57,392 nucleotides of DNA, taken from positions 1 to 57,392 of the forward strand of contig JAIRWX010000006.1 of assembly GCA_031268655.1 (NCBI GenBank). Direction: 5' to 3'. Position numbers and translations under genes: made by a program. Below are positions 1 to 8,776 of this stretch, one piece after another. Below the pieces are notes generated by a model. The model did no database searches and was not told the origin of the DNA. It saw only the letters and a program-made list of their open reading frames with translations. The stretch comes from Helicobacteraceae bacterium (GTDB taxonomy: Bacteria; Campylobacterota; Campylobacteria; Campylobacterales; SZUA-545). Within the stretch, counting starts at the first letter, position 1, and each line of letters begins with the position of its first letter.

Positions 1-234
1 GAAATGGAAAAATGTTCCGATGAAAAATTAAAGGAAATTATGGCAGAATATTATATATATCTTACAAAAGGATATATTGTAAAATTTGAACATAATAGAA
101 GGCAGATACATTTTAGAACAGGTTTTCGTGTGCTTGATTGTGAAATAAACGATGAAAAAGAATTACATGAATATATTTTAGAAAAATATAAAGACAATGA
201 AGATTTAAAGAAAATATATGATTTAAAAAATTAG
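1..234 (+). CDS. AT-rich hypothetical small protein (possibly cut by the window edge)
   Basis: I do not recognise this protein. An ATG at base 4 would give 76 residues, but the frame is open to base 1, so the true start may lie upstream. The product is charged and lysine/glutamate-rich, with no signal peptide or membrane segment. Its DNA is about 25% GC by eye, far below the downstream genes, and its codons are mostly A/T-ending. That suggests horizontally acquired DNA. Small AT-rich cargo ORFs of this sort are often immunity or toxin-island genes, but nothing here proves it. Confidence 0.5.
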   Translation, partial: EMEKCSDEKLKEIMAEYYIYLTKGYIVKFEHNRRQIHFRTGFRVLDCEINDEKELHEYILEKYKDNEDLKKIYDLKN

Positions 235-417
235 TAAAAAAATAATGGGATACGCCCGTACTGCACATAACAGGACTGTTTACGCTTCGCCGCCTTTGGC
301 GGCTCGGAGGGTTTCGTTCGCCTAGAGGGTTAAGAGCCAATGATACGAAGAGGACGTCGAGTCTGATAAGTTTAAGCTCGAAGGGACTAGTCTTTAGAAT
401 AAACGCCAGTCGCCCGT
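235..417. other. Unassigned boundary stretch between AT-rich DNA and leuD
   Basis: GC content rises abruptly here to the genome-like level. A short perfect inverted repeat (GCCGCC TTT GGCGGC) lies at about 289-303. One plus-strand frame from 244 reads with coding-like composition but is broken by TAG, TGA and TAG, so it cannot be a simple gene. It may be a degraded gene end or a repeated boundary sequence. No tRNA or terminator was recognised. Confidence 0.3.
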
Positions 418-915
418 TTATCCGACCCGCGCTAATTCGGCGATCTCTTTTTTGGCGTGTTCCATCAAGCCGCCCGCGTCGATCAGTTCTCGCATAAACG
501 GCGGAATAGGGCTAAAAGCGTAAGTTTCATTTTTGGTCAGGTTTTTCACAACGCCCGCCGCGTTATCGACCTCGATCTGATCGCCATTTGCTATGCGATC
601 GGCTTCGGCGACTTCGTAGATGTATAGTCCGGTATTAAAGGCGTTGCGATAAAAGATTCTCGCGTAGGATTTCGCTATCACGCCCGCTATGCCAAACGCT
701 TTAATCGCCACCGGCGCGTGCTCGCGGCTTGAACCGCACCCAAAATTATCCAGCGCGACAATATAATCGCCCTTTTTCGCCTTTTTCGTAAAATCCGCGT
801 CCGCGTCCTCGAACAGACGAGCGGCAAGCTCTTTTGGTTCTGAAGTGTTCAGATAACGCGCCGCGATGATCAGATCGGTATCGATATTGTTTCCAAAACG
901 CCAGACGTTAGCCAC
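418..915 (-). CDS. leuD: 3-isopropylmalate dehydratase small subunit LeuD
   Basis: LeuD pairs with LeuC to isomerise 2-isopropylmalate to 3-isopropylmalate in leucine synthesis (cytosol). The 165-residue product has the family hallmarks: an N-terminal NIDTD segment, the GCGSSREHAP substrate-binding loop near residue 65, and an FYRNAFNTG segment. I chose the GTG at 915 because it gives the usual VANVW-type N-terminus and has AAGGA six bases upstream. A TTG at 933 would only add residues overlapping that ribosome site. LeuC is not in the window. The upstream neighbour, 216 bases away on the same strand, is flgG, so co-transcription is doubtful. Confidence 0.95.
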   Translation of the reverse strand: MANVWRFGNNIDTDLIIAARYLNTSEPKELAARLFEDADADFTKKAKKGDYIVALDNFGCGSSREHAPVAIKAFGIAGVIAKSYARIFYRNAFNTGLYIYEVAEADRIANGDQIEVDNAAGVVKNLTKNETYAFSPIPPFMRELIDAGGLMEHAKKEIAELARVG

Positions 916-1010
916 TAGAAATCCTTCGCGCAAAATTAAAACGCGATTTTAGCAGAGTTACGCGATCGCCTTTGCGCGTAACGAGCGCGAGCGATCGGCG
1001 CTAAAGCCGC

Positions 1011-1028
1011 AAGCGCCAAACGGCGCTT
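1011..1028. terminator. Hairpin between flgG and leuD
   Basis: Seven-base perfect inverted repeat AAGCGCC / GGCGCTT with a four-base AAAC loop, about 100 bases beyond the flgG stop. No clear T-run follows on the minus strand, so it may be a weak terminator or only an RNA 3' structure. The surrounding 916-1131 gap holds no gene that I can see. Confidence 0.35.
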
Positions 1029-1131
1029 AACGATCGGTTGACTAGTTTACCCTCAATCGCCCGCTCTGAGCGTCGCCGCGCCCGCTTGCGGCTTTGCTTA
1101 GTTTCGCGCCGCGTTTGATAGGCGGCTCGCG

Positions 1132-1920
1132 CTATCGTTTTAGTCCGTTAACGGTACTTAACATCTCGTCGCTTGTGGATATAGCTTTGCTTCCCGCTTC
1201 GTATGCGCGTTGACCGGTAATCAGATCGGTCATCTCATCCACAAGTTGAACGTTTGAAAGCTCCAAGAAAAGCTGGCGCGTCTGCCCAAACCCGTTTAGT
1301 CCGGGTTGTCCCACCACCGCGTCGCCCGAAGCGGTCGTATTGACGTAGTTGTTGTCGCCCAGCGAGTGCAAGCCCGCGGGGTTGATAAAGTTCGCAAGCT
1401 CGAACTGCCCTATCTGCGCGCTTTGCGTTTGACCCGCTTGCATAACGCTTATCGTGCCGTCCGCTCCGATCGTAAGCTGCGTCGTATCGGCGGGTACAAT
1501 GACCTGCGGCAAAAGCGGATAACCGTCCGCGGTTACGATCGCGCCGTTTTCATTGAGCTTAAACGCGCCCGCTCTGGTGTATGCCGTCGTTCCGTCGGGC
1601 AGTTGGATTTGAAAAAAGCCGTCTCCGCTGATCGCCGCGTCGAGTTGATTGCCCGTCTCTTTATAATTGCCCTGCGAAAAGATTTTTTGAATCGCGGTCG
1701 GACGAACGCCCAGCCCCACCTCTATGCCCGTCGGACTGATCGTGGTCGCGCTGGTACTTGTGCCGGCATATTCCATCACCTGATACATCAAGTCGGCAAA
1801 TTCCGCGCGCTGTTTTTTGTAGCCGGTCGTATTGACGTTGGCGATGTTATTGGACACCGCGTCGATCGATAGTTGTTGCGCCTTCATTCCCGTAGCTGCG
1901 GCGTATAACGAGCGAATCAT
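1132..1920 (-). CDS. flgG: Flagellar distal rod protein FlgG
   Basis: FlgG builds the distal rod of the flagellar basal body, in the periplasm. The 262-residue length is typical. The N-terminus carries the rod/hook signature (SNNIANVNTTGYKK, about residues 24-37), and the C-terminus ends in the coiled segment typical of the FlgG/FlgE family (residues EAGSKAISTSDEM). The start is preceded by AAGGAGAC. It follows the FlgF-like gene flgG2 by 12 bases on the same strand, so both are probably read from the sigma-54 promoter at 2782-2797. Confidence 0.96.
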   Translation of the reverse strand: MIRSLYAAATGMKAQQLSIDAVSNNIANVNTTGYKKQRAEFADLMYQVMEYAGTSTSATTISPTGIEVGLGVRPTAIQKIFSQGNYKETGNQLDAAISGDGFFQIQLPDGTTAYTRAGAFKLNENGAIVTADGYPLLPQVIVPADTTQLTIGADGTISVMQAGQTQSAQIGQFELANFINPAGLHSLGDNNYVNTTASGDAVVGQPGLNGFGQTRQLFLELSNVQLVDEMTDLITGQRAYEAGSKAISTSDEMLSTVNGLKR

Positions 1921-1932
1921 ACTGTCTCCTTG

Positions 1933-2748
1933 TTAGACTTTAATTACGGCGAGCTTGTTGATCGCGTCGGCGTTAATCTCGTTCATATGAGTATCCATTA
2001 CCTTCTGGTACATACCGACAAGGCGATTTGTCTCAATCAGCGCGGTCATCTCGTTCACGGCGTTCACGTTGGATTTTTCCAGAAAACCCTGCGCCGTCAA
2101 AAACTGCCCTTCAGCCGCAATCGGCTCCGAATAGCCTTCCGCGTTTTTGAAATAGTTATGTCCCGTCTTTTCAAGCCATTTTGGATTGTCAAACTTGACG
2201 ACTTGCAACGCGGCAATCTCCTCCTGTTCAAGCAGATTTTCCACGTTTTGCGCATAAAAAGTTCCTTCGGAGTTCAGCGCTATTTTGCGATCTACGGGCA
2301 GTTGAATTGGCCCGCCGCCCGAACTTAGCGCTCTGAAACCCTCTTTGGCGATCAGATAACCCTCTTCGTCTAGCTTAAACGCTCCGTCGCGGGTATAGCG
2401 AACGCCGTTTGGCGTTTCTACGACAAAAAACAGATTCGGATTTTGCAGCGCTACGTCCAGCGGATTATCCGTTTGCAGCATAGTTCCTATATCGTGATTG
2501 GTATATTCCTCCACAATCTGCGGGACGCGAGTCATAGCGCGGTTTAGATGTTGCGATCCCTCTCGCGTGTGATTGCGAATAGGCAAAATATCGTGAGTCT
2601 CTTTGTATAGCCGCATAAAATCGCCGATCGCCACGTCGTCGCGCTTGTAGCCTGTGGTATTGATATTTGCCAGATTGTTTGAGATAACGTCGAGGCGGTT
2701 AAACTGAGTAACCATTCCGCCAGTAGCGCTATAAAATCCCGTTTGCAT
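1933..2748 (-). CDS. flgG2: Flagellar basal-body rod protein FlgG2 (FlgF-like)
   Basis: This is the proximal-rod FlgF counterpart, usually named FlgG2 in Campylobacterota. The 271-residue protein starts MQTGFYSATGGM and carries the SNNLANINTTGYKRDD rod signature. It also has the internal FlgFG motif (VRYTRDGAFKLDEEGYL) and a C-terminal helical segment (NEMTALIETNRL). It is exported by the flagellar type III system without a cleaved signal. AAGGAA precedes the ATG. It heads a two-gene transcript with flgG. The promoter upstream matches the -24/-12 sigma-54 consensus, as known for this gene pair in Campylobacter. Confidence 0.93.
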   Translation of the reverse strand: MQTGFYSATGGMVTQFNRLDVISNNLANINTTGYKRDDVAIGDFMRLYKETHDILPIRNHTREGSQHLNRAMTRVPQIVEEYTNHDIGTMLQTDNPLDVALQNPNLFFVVETPNGVRYTRDGAFKLDEEGYLIAKEGFRALSSGGGPIQLPVDRKIALNSEGTFYAQNVENLLEQEEIAALQVVKFDNPKWLEKTGHNYFKNAEGYSEPIAAEGQFLTAQGFLEKSNVNAVNEMTALIETNRLVGMYQKVMDTHMNEINADAINKLAVIKV

Positions 2749-2781
2749 TCTGCGCGTTCCTTTTAAGAGTAATCGCTAATG

Positions 2782-2797
2782 AGCAAATGCCGTTCCA
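2782..2797 (-). promoter_or_regulatory. Sigma-54 (RpoN) promoter of flgG2-flgG
   Basis: On the minus strand the sequence reads TGGAACG-N4-TTGCT, with GG at -24 and GC at -12 in the spacing sigma-54 requires. The predicted transcript starts about 12 bases further on, near 2771, leaving a leader of about 23 bases with an AAGGAA ribosome site before the ATG at 2748. The flagellar rod genes are known RpoN targets in Campylobacter and Helicobacter. Confidence 0.85.
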
Positions 2798-2866
2798 ATT
2801 TTACGATTATTTATCCCTTGTCGTCTGCCGTCGCTTGGCGCGGGCAGCGTTTATTTTGCGATAAAG

Positions 2867-4717
2867 TCAAACCTGTCGCGTGGTTTTCAGATAGCCGTTT
2901 TCGCTTAAATAGAGATAAAGTTCGGCAAGTACGTCTTGACGTTTATCTTCGGGAATAAGTTCCGAGCGCTCTATGCGCTTTTTCAGTTGCTTTTGCACGT
3001 CCGTAATATCATAGTCTATATCGTCAAGTATGTCCAGCAGGCTCGCCGACGGCTTAAGATCGCGTATATGGTAGCCTTCGTCGTCTATATCGACGACCGC
3101 CTCCGTAGGGTGCGAAAAGAGATTGTGGCGCATTCCCAGCGCCTCTTGATATGCGCCGACAAGAAAAAACGCCAAAAAGTAGTTGCGCTCAAACAGATCT
3201 ACGTCGTGCAAAAACAGCGGACGCTTGGTCTTAAAGGTGATCTCGCCGTCGCTGTCGCAAGTGATGTCCCACAAACTAGCCGATCGCGTTGGTTTAGCGC
3301 CAAGCCGATCGAGCGGCATAATGGGAAACTCCTGTCCAAGCCCCCAATAATCGGGCATGCTCTGAAACAAGCTGAAATTGACCAGATACTTCTCTTGAAT
3401 GCGCTGTTGGAGGCGATCTCGTTCGCTCAGATGCGCGGCGCTGTCCAGCGCCTTGCGGATAATCAGATGCACAAGCACTTCGCTGTTGGAGCGATCCTGC
3501 AGATCTATATAGCCCAGATCGAAAAGCGTTAGCAACGATTCCATATGATCAAGGCTGTCGTGCAGATATTCGGCGGCGTTTTTCTCGTTGATCGTCCGAT
3601 AAAGATCGTAAAGCTCGCTGACCAGCGGCGGGTTGCCCTTTTCCTTGAGGTTTAGCGCTTTTTCGGTGTACTCCTGCGTGAATAGCTCCAAAACGGGCGC
3701 GACCAAAACGGCGTGGCTCGCGGCGATCAAACGCCCCGATTCGGTAAAAATATCCGGCTCCTCGACGCCCTTATTTTCGCAGATCGATTTGAGCAAAAAT
3801 ACGACGTCGTTGGCGACTTCCTGAAGCGAGTAAGAGGCGCTTTTGTTTTGCGCGTCCTGAGAATATTCCACCGCCAAACCGCCGCCCAAGTTGATGGCTC
3901 GCAGGTTGATCGCGCCCATTTTTCTGAGTTCGGCGTAGATGTTGCCGGCCTCTCTTAAAGCGCGTTTGAGCGGCGCGATGTCCTCCATTTGACTGCCGAT
4001 ATGAAAGTGGATCATCGTCAATCTATTTAATTGCCCCGCTTTTTTCAGCGCTGAAACGGCGCGTATCAGTTCGGCGCTTGTCAGCCCGAATTTGGCGTTT
4101 ATGCCGCCGCTCTTGCCCCAGATACCCATTCCGGCGGTGTGAAGGCGAATGCGAATGCCGATTTTTGGCATAGGATCGCCCGTTTTTTGCTGCATATCTA
4201 AAATTGTTTCAAGTTCGCCGATCCCTTCGATCGTAAGCGTAACGTCGTGTCCCATCTCTTTGGCGATAAATCCGAGCGAGATCATCTCTTCGTCTTTGAA
4301 GCCGTTAACGGTGATCGGCGAATCTTCGCGGTTATACGCCATAGCCAGAATCAACTCCGCTTTACTGCCCGCTTCCAAGCCGTAGCCGTAATTTTCGCCT
4401 TTGTCTATTAAAATTTTTACAAAGCCCGGAAACTGGTTTACTTTAAGCGGAAAAACCGCCTGAAATCGCCCGCCGTATTTATACTCTTTTCGCGCCCTGT
4501 TAAACGCGCTGTACAATTTATGAATCTGCTTTTTTACAAGGTGCGGAAAGCGCAGCAGTAAAGGACCTCTGTAGCCGTCGGTGCGAATTTCGTTTACCAT
4601 ATCCAGTATAGACGGACGCGCCCCGCTATTAACGCATACTTTGCCGTTTTCAATGATAAAATTATCGCCGCCCCAGATGCTCAAGCCGTAATCGTTTAGC
4701 GCCTCTTTATACTTCAT
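2867..4717 (-). CDS. speA: Biosynthetic arginine decarboxylase SpeA
   Basis: SpeA is a PLP enzyme converting arginine to agmatine, the first step of the agmatine route to putrescine and spermidine. The 616-residue protein is slightly shorter than E. coli SpeA. It shows the fold-III N-terminal barrel with the PLP lysine in VFPLKVNQ (about residue 93), the HFHIGSQ and NLGGGLAVEY segments, and the late ESGR and CDSDGEI motifs of this family. AAGGAAA precedes the start. It lies 24 bases beyond the methyltransferase-fusion gene on the same strand, so it may be the last gene of the coaD-tmk-hisS transcript. Confidence 0.95.
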   Translation of the reverse strand: MKYKEALNDYGLSIWGGDNFIIENGKVCVNSGARPSILDMVNEIRTDGYRGPLLLRFPHLVKKQIHKLYSAFNRARKEYKYGGRFQAVFPLKVNQFPGFVKILIDKGENYGYGLEAGSKAELILAMAYNREDSPITVNGFKDEEMISLGFIAKEMGHDVTLTIEGIGELETILDMQQKTGDPMPKIGIRIRLHTAGMGIWGKSGGINAKFGLTSAELIRAVSALKKAGQLNRLTMIHFHIGSQMEDIAPLKRALREAGNIYAELRKMGAINLRAINLGGGLAVEYSQDAQNKSASYSLQEVANDVVFLLKSICENKGVEEPDIFTESGRLIAASHAVLVAPVLELFTQEYTEKALNLKEKGNPPLVSELYDLYRTINEKNAAEYLHDSLDHMESLLTLFDLGYIDLQDRSNSEVLVHLIIRKALDSAAHLSERDRLQQRIQEKYLVNFSLFQSMPDYWGLGQEFPIMPLDRLGAKPTRSASLWDITCDSDGEITFKTKRPLFLHDVDLFERNYFLAFFLVGAYQEALGMRHNLFSHPTEAVVDIDDEGYHIRDLKPSASLLDILDDIDYDITDVQKQLKKRIERSELIPEDKRQDVLAELYLYLSENGYLKTTRQV

Positions 4718-4741
4718 CGCCCGTTTCCTTTATCTTTCGCT

Positions 4742-7000
4742 TTACATCATTTGAAATGTTTGCAGACCTTTGCGCCCAAGCCGCCAAGAGCCGTCTTCAG
4801 CGCGAGCGGCAATATCTTCCAAAACGCTTAAAATCGTCTGTTCTTTAGGAGTAACCCCGTTTCTTAAAAGCGGCAGTATTTCCAAAACAATATCGTCAAA
4901 GCTCGCGTTTTTATTTTCTTTTTCTTTTCGGCGCAGATAACTGATTAAATAGTATTTTATCCGCAATTCGACGCTGATATGCGTCGTAAACTTACTATCT
5001 TTTTTAATATAAAATTTTTCGCTTTTATCGTCGTAATCAAAATTATCAATTAGCGCAGACGTTAAATCTGTATAATATTTTTTTAACAGATCAAGAAAGC
5101 CTAGTTCAAGTCCTTTAATAATCAATTCGTCGTTGATCTGCTCTAAAGTAGCGCCATTTTCCTTAGCGATTATGCCCTCTATCGTTTGCGTTACTATTTC
5201 AGTAATATTCATACCTAAGTTGGCTTTCATAAACGCTCTTGGGTTGCGTACCTTGCGAAAATTTATAATCAGTTGTCCCGAAAGCACGGTAAAAGGATTT
5301 TGCCGCTTTTTGAAGCTGGTTTGCCCATTTTTTTGCGAAATGGCGCCAATGTATTCAAATCCGCAACTTTCAGCGCTATTGATAATTAAATGCCAAAACT
5401 CTGGATCCTTATGAGCAAATACAAAAGAGAGCCAGCGGTCAAACTTCAATACGCGATACATCTCTTTAATGCTTTGTGAAATTAGTTCGTTGTATTCCTC
5501 TTTGCTCTTGTCGCGTTCCCCGCCCTCTATCGCTTCTTGAGCGTAATCTTCTTCAGTTACCTCTAAATCAAGCCAAGCGTTCCACATAACCGATAAATCC
5601 AGATACGGAATTTTTTTACCGTAAGGCGGATCGGTATAAATGTAATCGACGCTCTCGTTTCTTAAAAAACTTAAATCGGCGGCTGTTCCTTTAATAATTT
5701 GCGCGTTAGCAATAGCGTTTTCATTTATACGAACGCTTATCTCTCTTTTTGCTTCGCATACCTTTTTGTAACGCAATCTAAAGTATCGCATAATATCAAT
5801 ATCTTTTGGATCTGGCGCAATTCTATAACGATAATAACGCATTGCGCTTGCATCTCCCCCAAAACCAGTTCCCGCTTCTATAGCCGTACTTATATGGTAT
5901 GTTAGATTTGCCCTCGTTATGACACCGGAAAACGCTAATAACAATGAGGCTTTTATGTTTTCATTTTTTTGTTTCAAAATAATAGATTTCAGTAAACCAA
6001 GTTGCGCCATTTGCTTGTCGCTAAAAAGCTGGTCGGTCGTTTCCACATCGGAACCTTTTGCTAAAGGCAAAACTTTGGTCCTGTTGTATTTTTTCAACGC
6101 CTTGTTGATTTCTTCTTTAGTTTTCGGTTCATTTTTCAGATATTCTTCTTGTACTTCGATAAAAGCGGCGGCAAAATCAGCAAAATTGACAGGAGCGATC
6201 AAACTTGTTACCAAAAAGACCGCCATTGGATTAAGGTCGATATTTATGCCTTTTCGTCCTGCCATCAACGCTTCGATAACAGTAACTCCGCTTCCACCGA
6301 AAGGATCAAGTACCAAGTCGCCCGGACGGCTGTAATTTTTGATATATGCTTGAACGATGTTCCACGACTGGCGCGTAAAATATCCGTGAACGCCAAAATG
6401 CCGTTTCGCGGCGCGTTTTTTTACCGATATTTCTTCGAGTAAAGGGCGGTTGAGATAGTCAAATTGCGTTTTGATTGTTTCTGGAATATAAGTTATATTT
6501 TTTCCGCTTTGAAAACTGTTAGGCGATAAATACGTTGATAGCAATTTCCAATGCTTTTCAATATCGGCAATCTCAAAATATATAATGGGTATGTTTGTGC
6601 CTGAAGTTCTGAAAAGCGAAAATTCCGCGCCGTTGCATAGGGAAAAATAAACAGCGCGTATTTCGGGGTGCGTTGCATAGCTATAAACCTGCGCCACGTT
6701 TTCGTCGTTTACAATTTTTTTGTTTGGCGCTTTTGCGTCTAAAACGCAGGCGTAGCAGTCGCCAATTCTTAAAAGATAATCGGGGATTATCGTAATTGGT
6801 ATTTTTTTAGCGCTTCCGATCTTAAGGTACGAGTATCGCAATTGTTTACTGCGAATGATATTTTCCTGCGAATAGCCCAACTCTTTTAATATAGGCGCGA
6901 TTATGACTTCGCGAACGCTATCTTCCTTAAAATCGCCGTTATCCGCGATCGCGTTAAAATCTAAAGCGCCGAATAGTTTTTCTTTGATATTTTCACTCAT
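4742..7000 (-). CDS. Fusion of an HsdR_N-like nuclease domain with a DNA methyltransferase
   Basis: This is probably a single-polypeptide restriction-modification enzyme (type IIG-like) or a relative. Residues 1-160 resemble the type I HsdR N-terminal nuclease. An acidic helix (E31) precedes P73-D74 and a D88-A-K90 strand, which matches PD-(D/E)xK spacing. Residues 205-480 form an amino-methyltransferase with the SAM motif DPFGGSG (232-238) and the catalytic DPPY (457-460). About 270 further residues could hold target recognition. The ATG at 7000 overlaps the hisS stop (ATGA), so translation is probably coupled to hisS. An upstream start at 7018 would sit inside hisS without need. Target sequence and activity are unknown. 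Confidence 0.8.
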   Translation of the reverse strand: MSENIKEKLFGALDFNAIADNGDFKEDSVREVIIAPILKELGYSQENIIRSKQLRYSYLKIGSAKKIPITIIPDYLLRIGDCYACVLDAKAPNKKIVNDENVAQVYSYATHPEIRAVYFSLCNGAEFSLFRTSGTNIPIIYFEIADIEKHWKLLSTYLSPNSFQSGKNITYIPETIKTQFDYLNRPLLEEISVKKRAAKRHFGVHGYFTRQSWNIVQAYIKNYSRPGDLVLDPFGGSGVTVIEALMAGRKGINIDLNPMAVFLVTSLIAPVNFADFAAAFIEVQEEYLKNEPKTKEEINKALKKYNRTKVLPLAKGSDVETTDQLFSDKQMAQLGLLKSIILKQKNENIKASLLLAFSGVITRANLTYHISTAIEAGTGFGGDASAMRYYRYRIAPDPKDIDIMRYFRLRYKKVCEAKREISVRINENAIANAQIIKGTAADLSFLRNESVDYIYTDPPYGKKIPYLDLSVMWNAWLDLEVTEEDYAQEAIEGGERDKSKEEYNELISQSIKEMYRVLKFDRWLSFVFAHKDPEFWHLIINSAESCGFEYIGAISQKNGQTSFKKRQNPFTVLSGQLIINFRKVRNPRAFMKANLGMNITEIVTQTIEGIIAKENGATLEQINDELIIKGLELGFLDLLKKYYTDLTSALIDNFDYDDKSEKFYIKKDSKFTTHISVELRIKYYLISYLRRKEKENKNASFDDIVLEILPLLRNGVTPKEQTILSVLEDIAARAEDGSWRLGRKGLQTFQMM

Positions 7001-8217
7001 AAAAAACGCTCCAGCCAATCGTTTAGCCGCGGTTTATTCTCCGCGCCGTTTGACAGGTCTTTGATCCAGATCGCACCGCTTTTGCGCTCGTCCTCGCCTA
7101 TTACCGCGCATATTTCAGCGTTCAGACGATCGGCGTTTTTCAGGTGGGCGCCAAGTTTTTTTGGCTCGTATTCTACAAAAGTTTTAACCTTTTTGCGCAG
7201 CCTCGACGCATAGGAAAAAATATCGCCGATCGCCTCCTTGTCTATCGCGCCGATATAAACGCCTTCTCGTTTGTCGTGCGGCAAAGCAATCAGATCGTAT
7301 ATCCTCTGAACTCCAAGCGCGAAGCCGATCGCGTAGGTTGGTTTGCCGCCTAGTTGCTCGACTAGCTTATCGTATCTGCCGCCGCCCGCTATCGCGCTTT
7401 GCGATCCAATCTCGGCGCTGATAAACTCAAACGCGGTTTTATTGTAATAGTCAAGCCCGCGCACCAATTTTTTGTTATGCGAAAACAAAACTTTGTTTCG
7501 CGTTAAAATATCTTGCAACGCGCCAAAATCTTCTCTGCACTCTTTGCATAAAAAATCGGCGATCGGCGGCGCGTCAAGATATATCTTTTGGCAGGTTTCA
7601 TTTTTGCAGTCAAGCGTTCTGATAGGATTAACCTCTTTACGCTTTTTGCAGTCGTCGCATAGATCGTTTTGCCTATTCAGAAACGCGCTTAGTTTTTCAC
7701 GATAAAGAGGTATGCAGCGCTCGCAGCCAAGCGAGTTGATCTCCAGACGATACGTAACGTTAAGCTCGTCGAAAATATCGCGGGCAAGCAGGATAATCGC
7801 CGCGTCCTCGTAAACGCTTTTTTCGCCGAAACTCTCGACGCCGACTTGGTGAAATTGTCTCAATCTGCCCTTTTGCGGTCTTTCGTAGCGAAACATGGGT
7901 CCGCGATAAAAAAATCTATTAACGCCGTTTGCGCGATCTAGTTTTTTTTCTATAAAAGCGCGCGCCACGCCCGCTGTTCCTTCGGGACGTAAACAGACGT
8001 TCAGTCCGCCCTTATCGACAAACTCGTACATCTCCTTACCGACAATATCCGAACTCTCTCCAACCGATCGGCGAAACAACGCCGTTTCCTCTAAAATAGG
8101 CGAGTCGATCAGATTAAATCCGTGCCGTTTCGCGCAGGCGATCGCGGTATTTAATATATATTCGTATTTCGGCGCGTCGTCGATAATGTCTTTCATGCCT
8201 CTAAGCGCCGTAATCAT
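6997..8217 (-). CDS. hisS: Histidyl-tRNA synthetase
   Basis: Class II aminoacyl-tRNA synthetase charging tRNA-His. The 406-residue protein starts MITALRGMKDI. It contains class II motif 2 (FRYERPQKGRLRQFHQ), the histidine-specific LVRGLDYYNKTAFEF box near residue 255, and motif 3 (AIGFALGVQRI). A cysteine-rich insert of CxxC pairs (ERCIPL, CDDCKK, CKECRE) fits an insertion-domain zinc knuckle. Its start overlaps the tmk end by 17 bases, and its stop overlaps the start of the nuclease-methyltransferase gene. This places a possible restriction enzyme directly in a housekeeping transcript. Confidence 0.96.
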   Translation of the reverse strand: MITALRGMKDIIDDAPKYEYILNTAIACAKRHGFNLIDSPILEETALFRRSVGESSDIVGKEMYEFVDKGGLNVCLRPEGTAGVARAFIEKKLDRANGVNRFFYRGPMFRYERPQKGRLRQFHQVGVESFGEKSVYEDAAIILLARDIFDELNVTYRLEINSLGCERCIPLYREKLSAFLNRQNDLCDDCKKRKEVNPIRTLDCKNETCQKIYLDAPPIADFLCKECREDFGALQDILTRNKVLFSHNKKLVRGLDYYNKTAFEFISAEIGSQSAIAGGGRYDKLVEQLGGKPTYAIGFALGVQRIYDLIALPHDKREGVYIGAIDKEAIGDIFSYASRLRKKVKTFVEYEPKKLGAHLKNADRLNAEICAVIGEDERKSGAIWIKDLSNGAENKPRLNDWLERFL

Positions 8218-8776
8218 CGATCAACTCCTTGATATTTTCCGTGATTTTTTCGATCGGCAACACCGCGTCGATCGGCACGAGAGGAACGTTTAATAATTCC
8301 GCCGCGTCCTTGAGCCGCTCCTGAATGGCAAGGAGCGCGTCCGCGCCTTGTTTTTCGATCTCGTCGGGCTTTTGCCGCGCCATTCTGGTCTGCAACGTTT
8401 GCGCGTTAAGTTCCAGCAAGATCGCCAAATCGGGAACGATCTGGCGCGCCGCCAGCAAGTTCAAAGCCTTCAGATCCTCTTTCGGCGCGTAGTCCCAAGC
8501 GTACGCTACGCCCGAAATCAAGCTGCGATCGGAGACGATCAGTTTGCCTTCGTTTGCCGCTAAGACGCGCTCCGCGTGTTCGGCGCGATCGGCTAGGAAC
8601 AAAAACATTCTGCACAGCGCGCCCATTTTACCGCCTAGCGCTATGTCTCTGATCTTCTCGCCAACCTCCGTGCCGCCGGGTTCGCGCGTAAACGCCGCCT
8701 CTTTGTAAATTTTTTTCAGCTCGATAATCTGCGCGCTTTTGCCCGCGAAATCTACGCCCTCGATCGCCACAAACAT
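8201..8776 (-). CDS. tmk: Thymidylate kinase
   Basis: Phosphorylates dTMP to dTDP with ATP in the cytosol. The 191-residue protein has the P-loop GVDFAGKS (residues 7-14), the REPGGTEVGE substrate loop and the VSDRSLISG segment of the DRY/DRS-type motif. The ATG directly follows the coaD stop with no gap, and the gene overlaps hisS at its 3' end. The coaD-tmk-hisS order suggests one housekeeping operon. Confidence 0.95.
   Translation of the reverse strand: MFVAIEGVDFAGKSAQIIELKKIYKEAAFTREPGGTEVGEKIRDIALGGKMGALCRMFLFLADRAEHAERVLAANEGKLIVSDRSLISGVAYAWDYAPKEDLKALNLLAARQIVPDLAILLELNAQTLQTRMARQKPDEIEKQGADALLAIQERLKDAAELLNVPLVPIDAVLPIEKITENIKELIDDYGA

Noticed and set aside
1306-1872. Open frame opposite flgG
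   Set aside because: Antisense shadow of a well-supported flagellar gene; basic, low-complexity translation without motifs.
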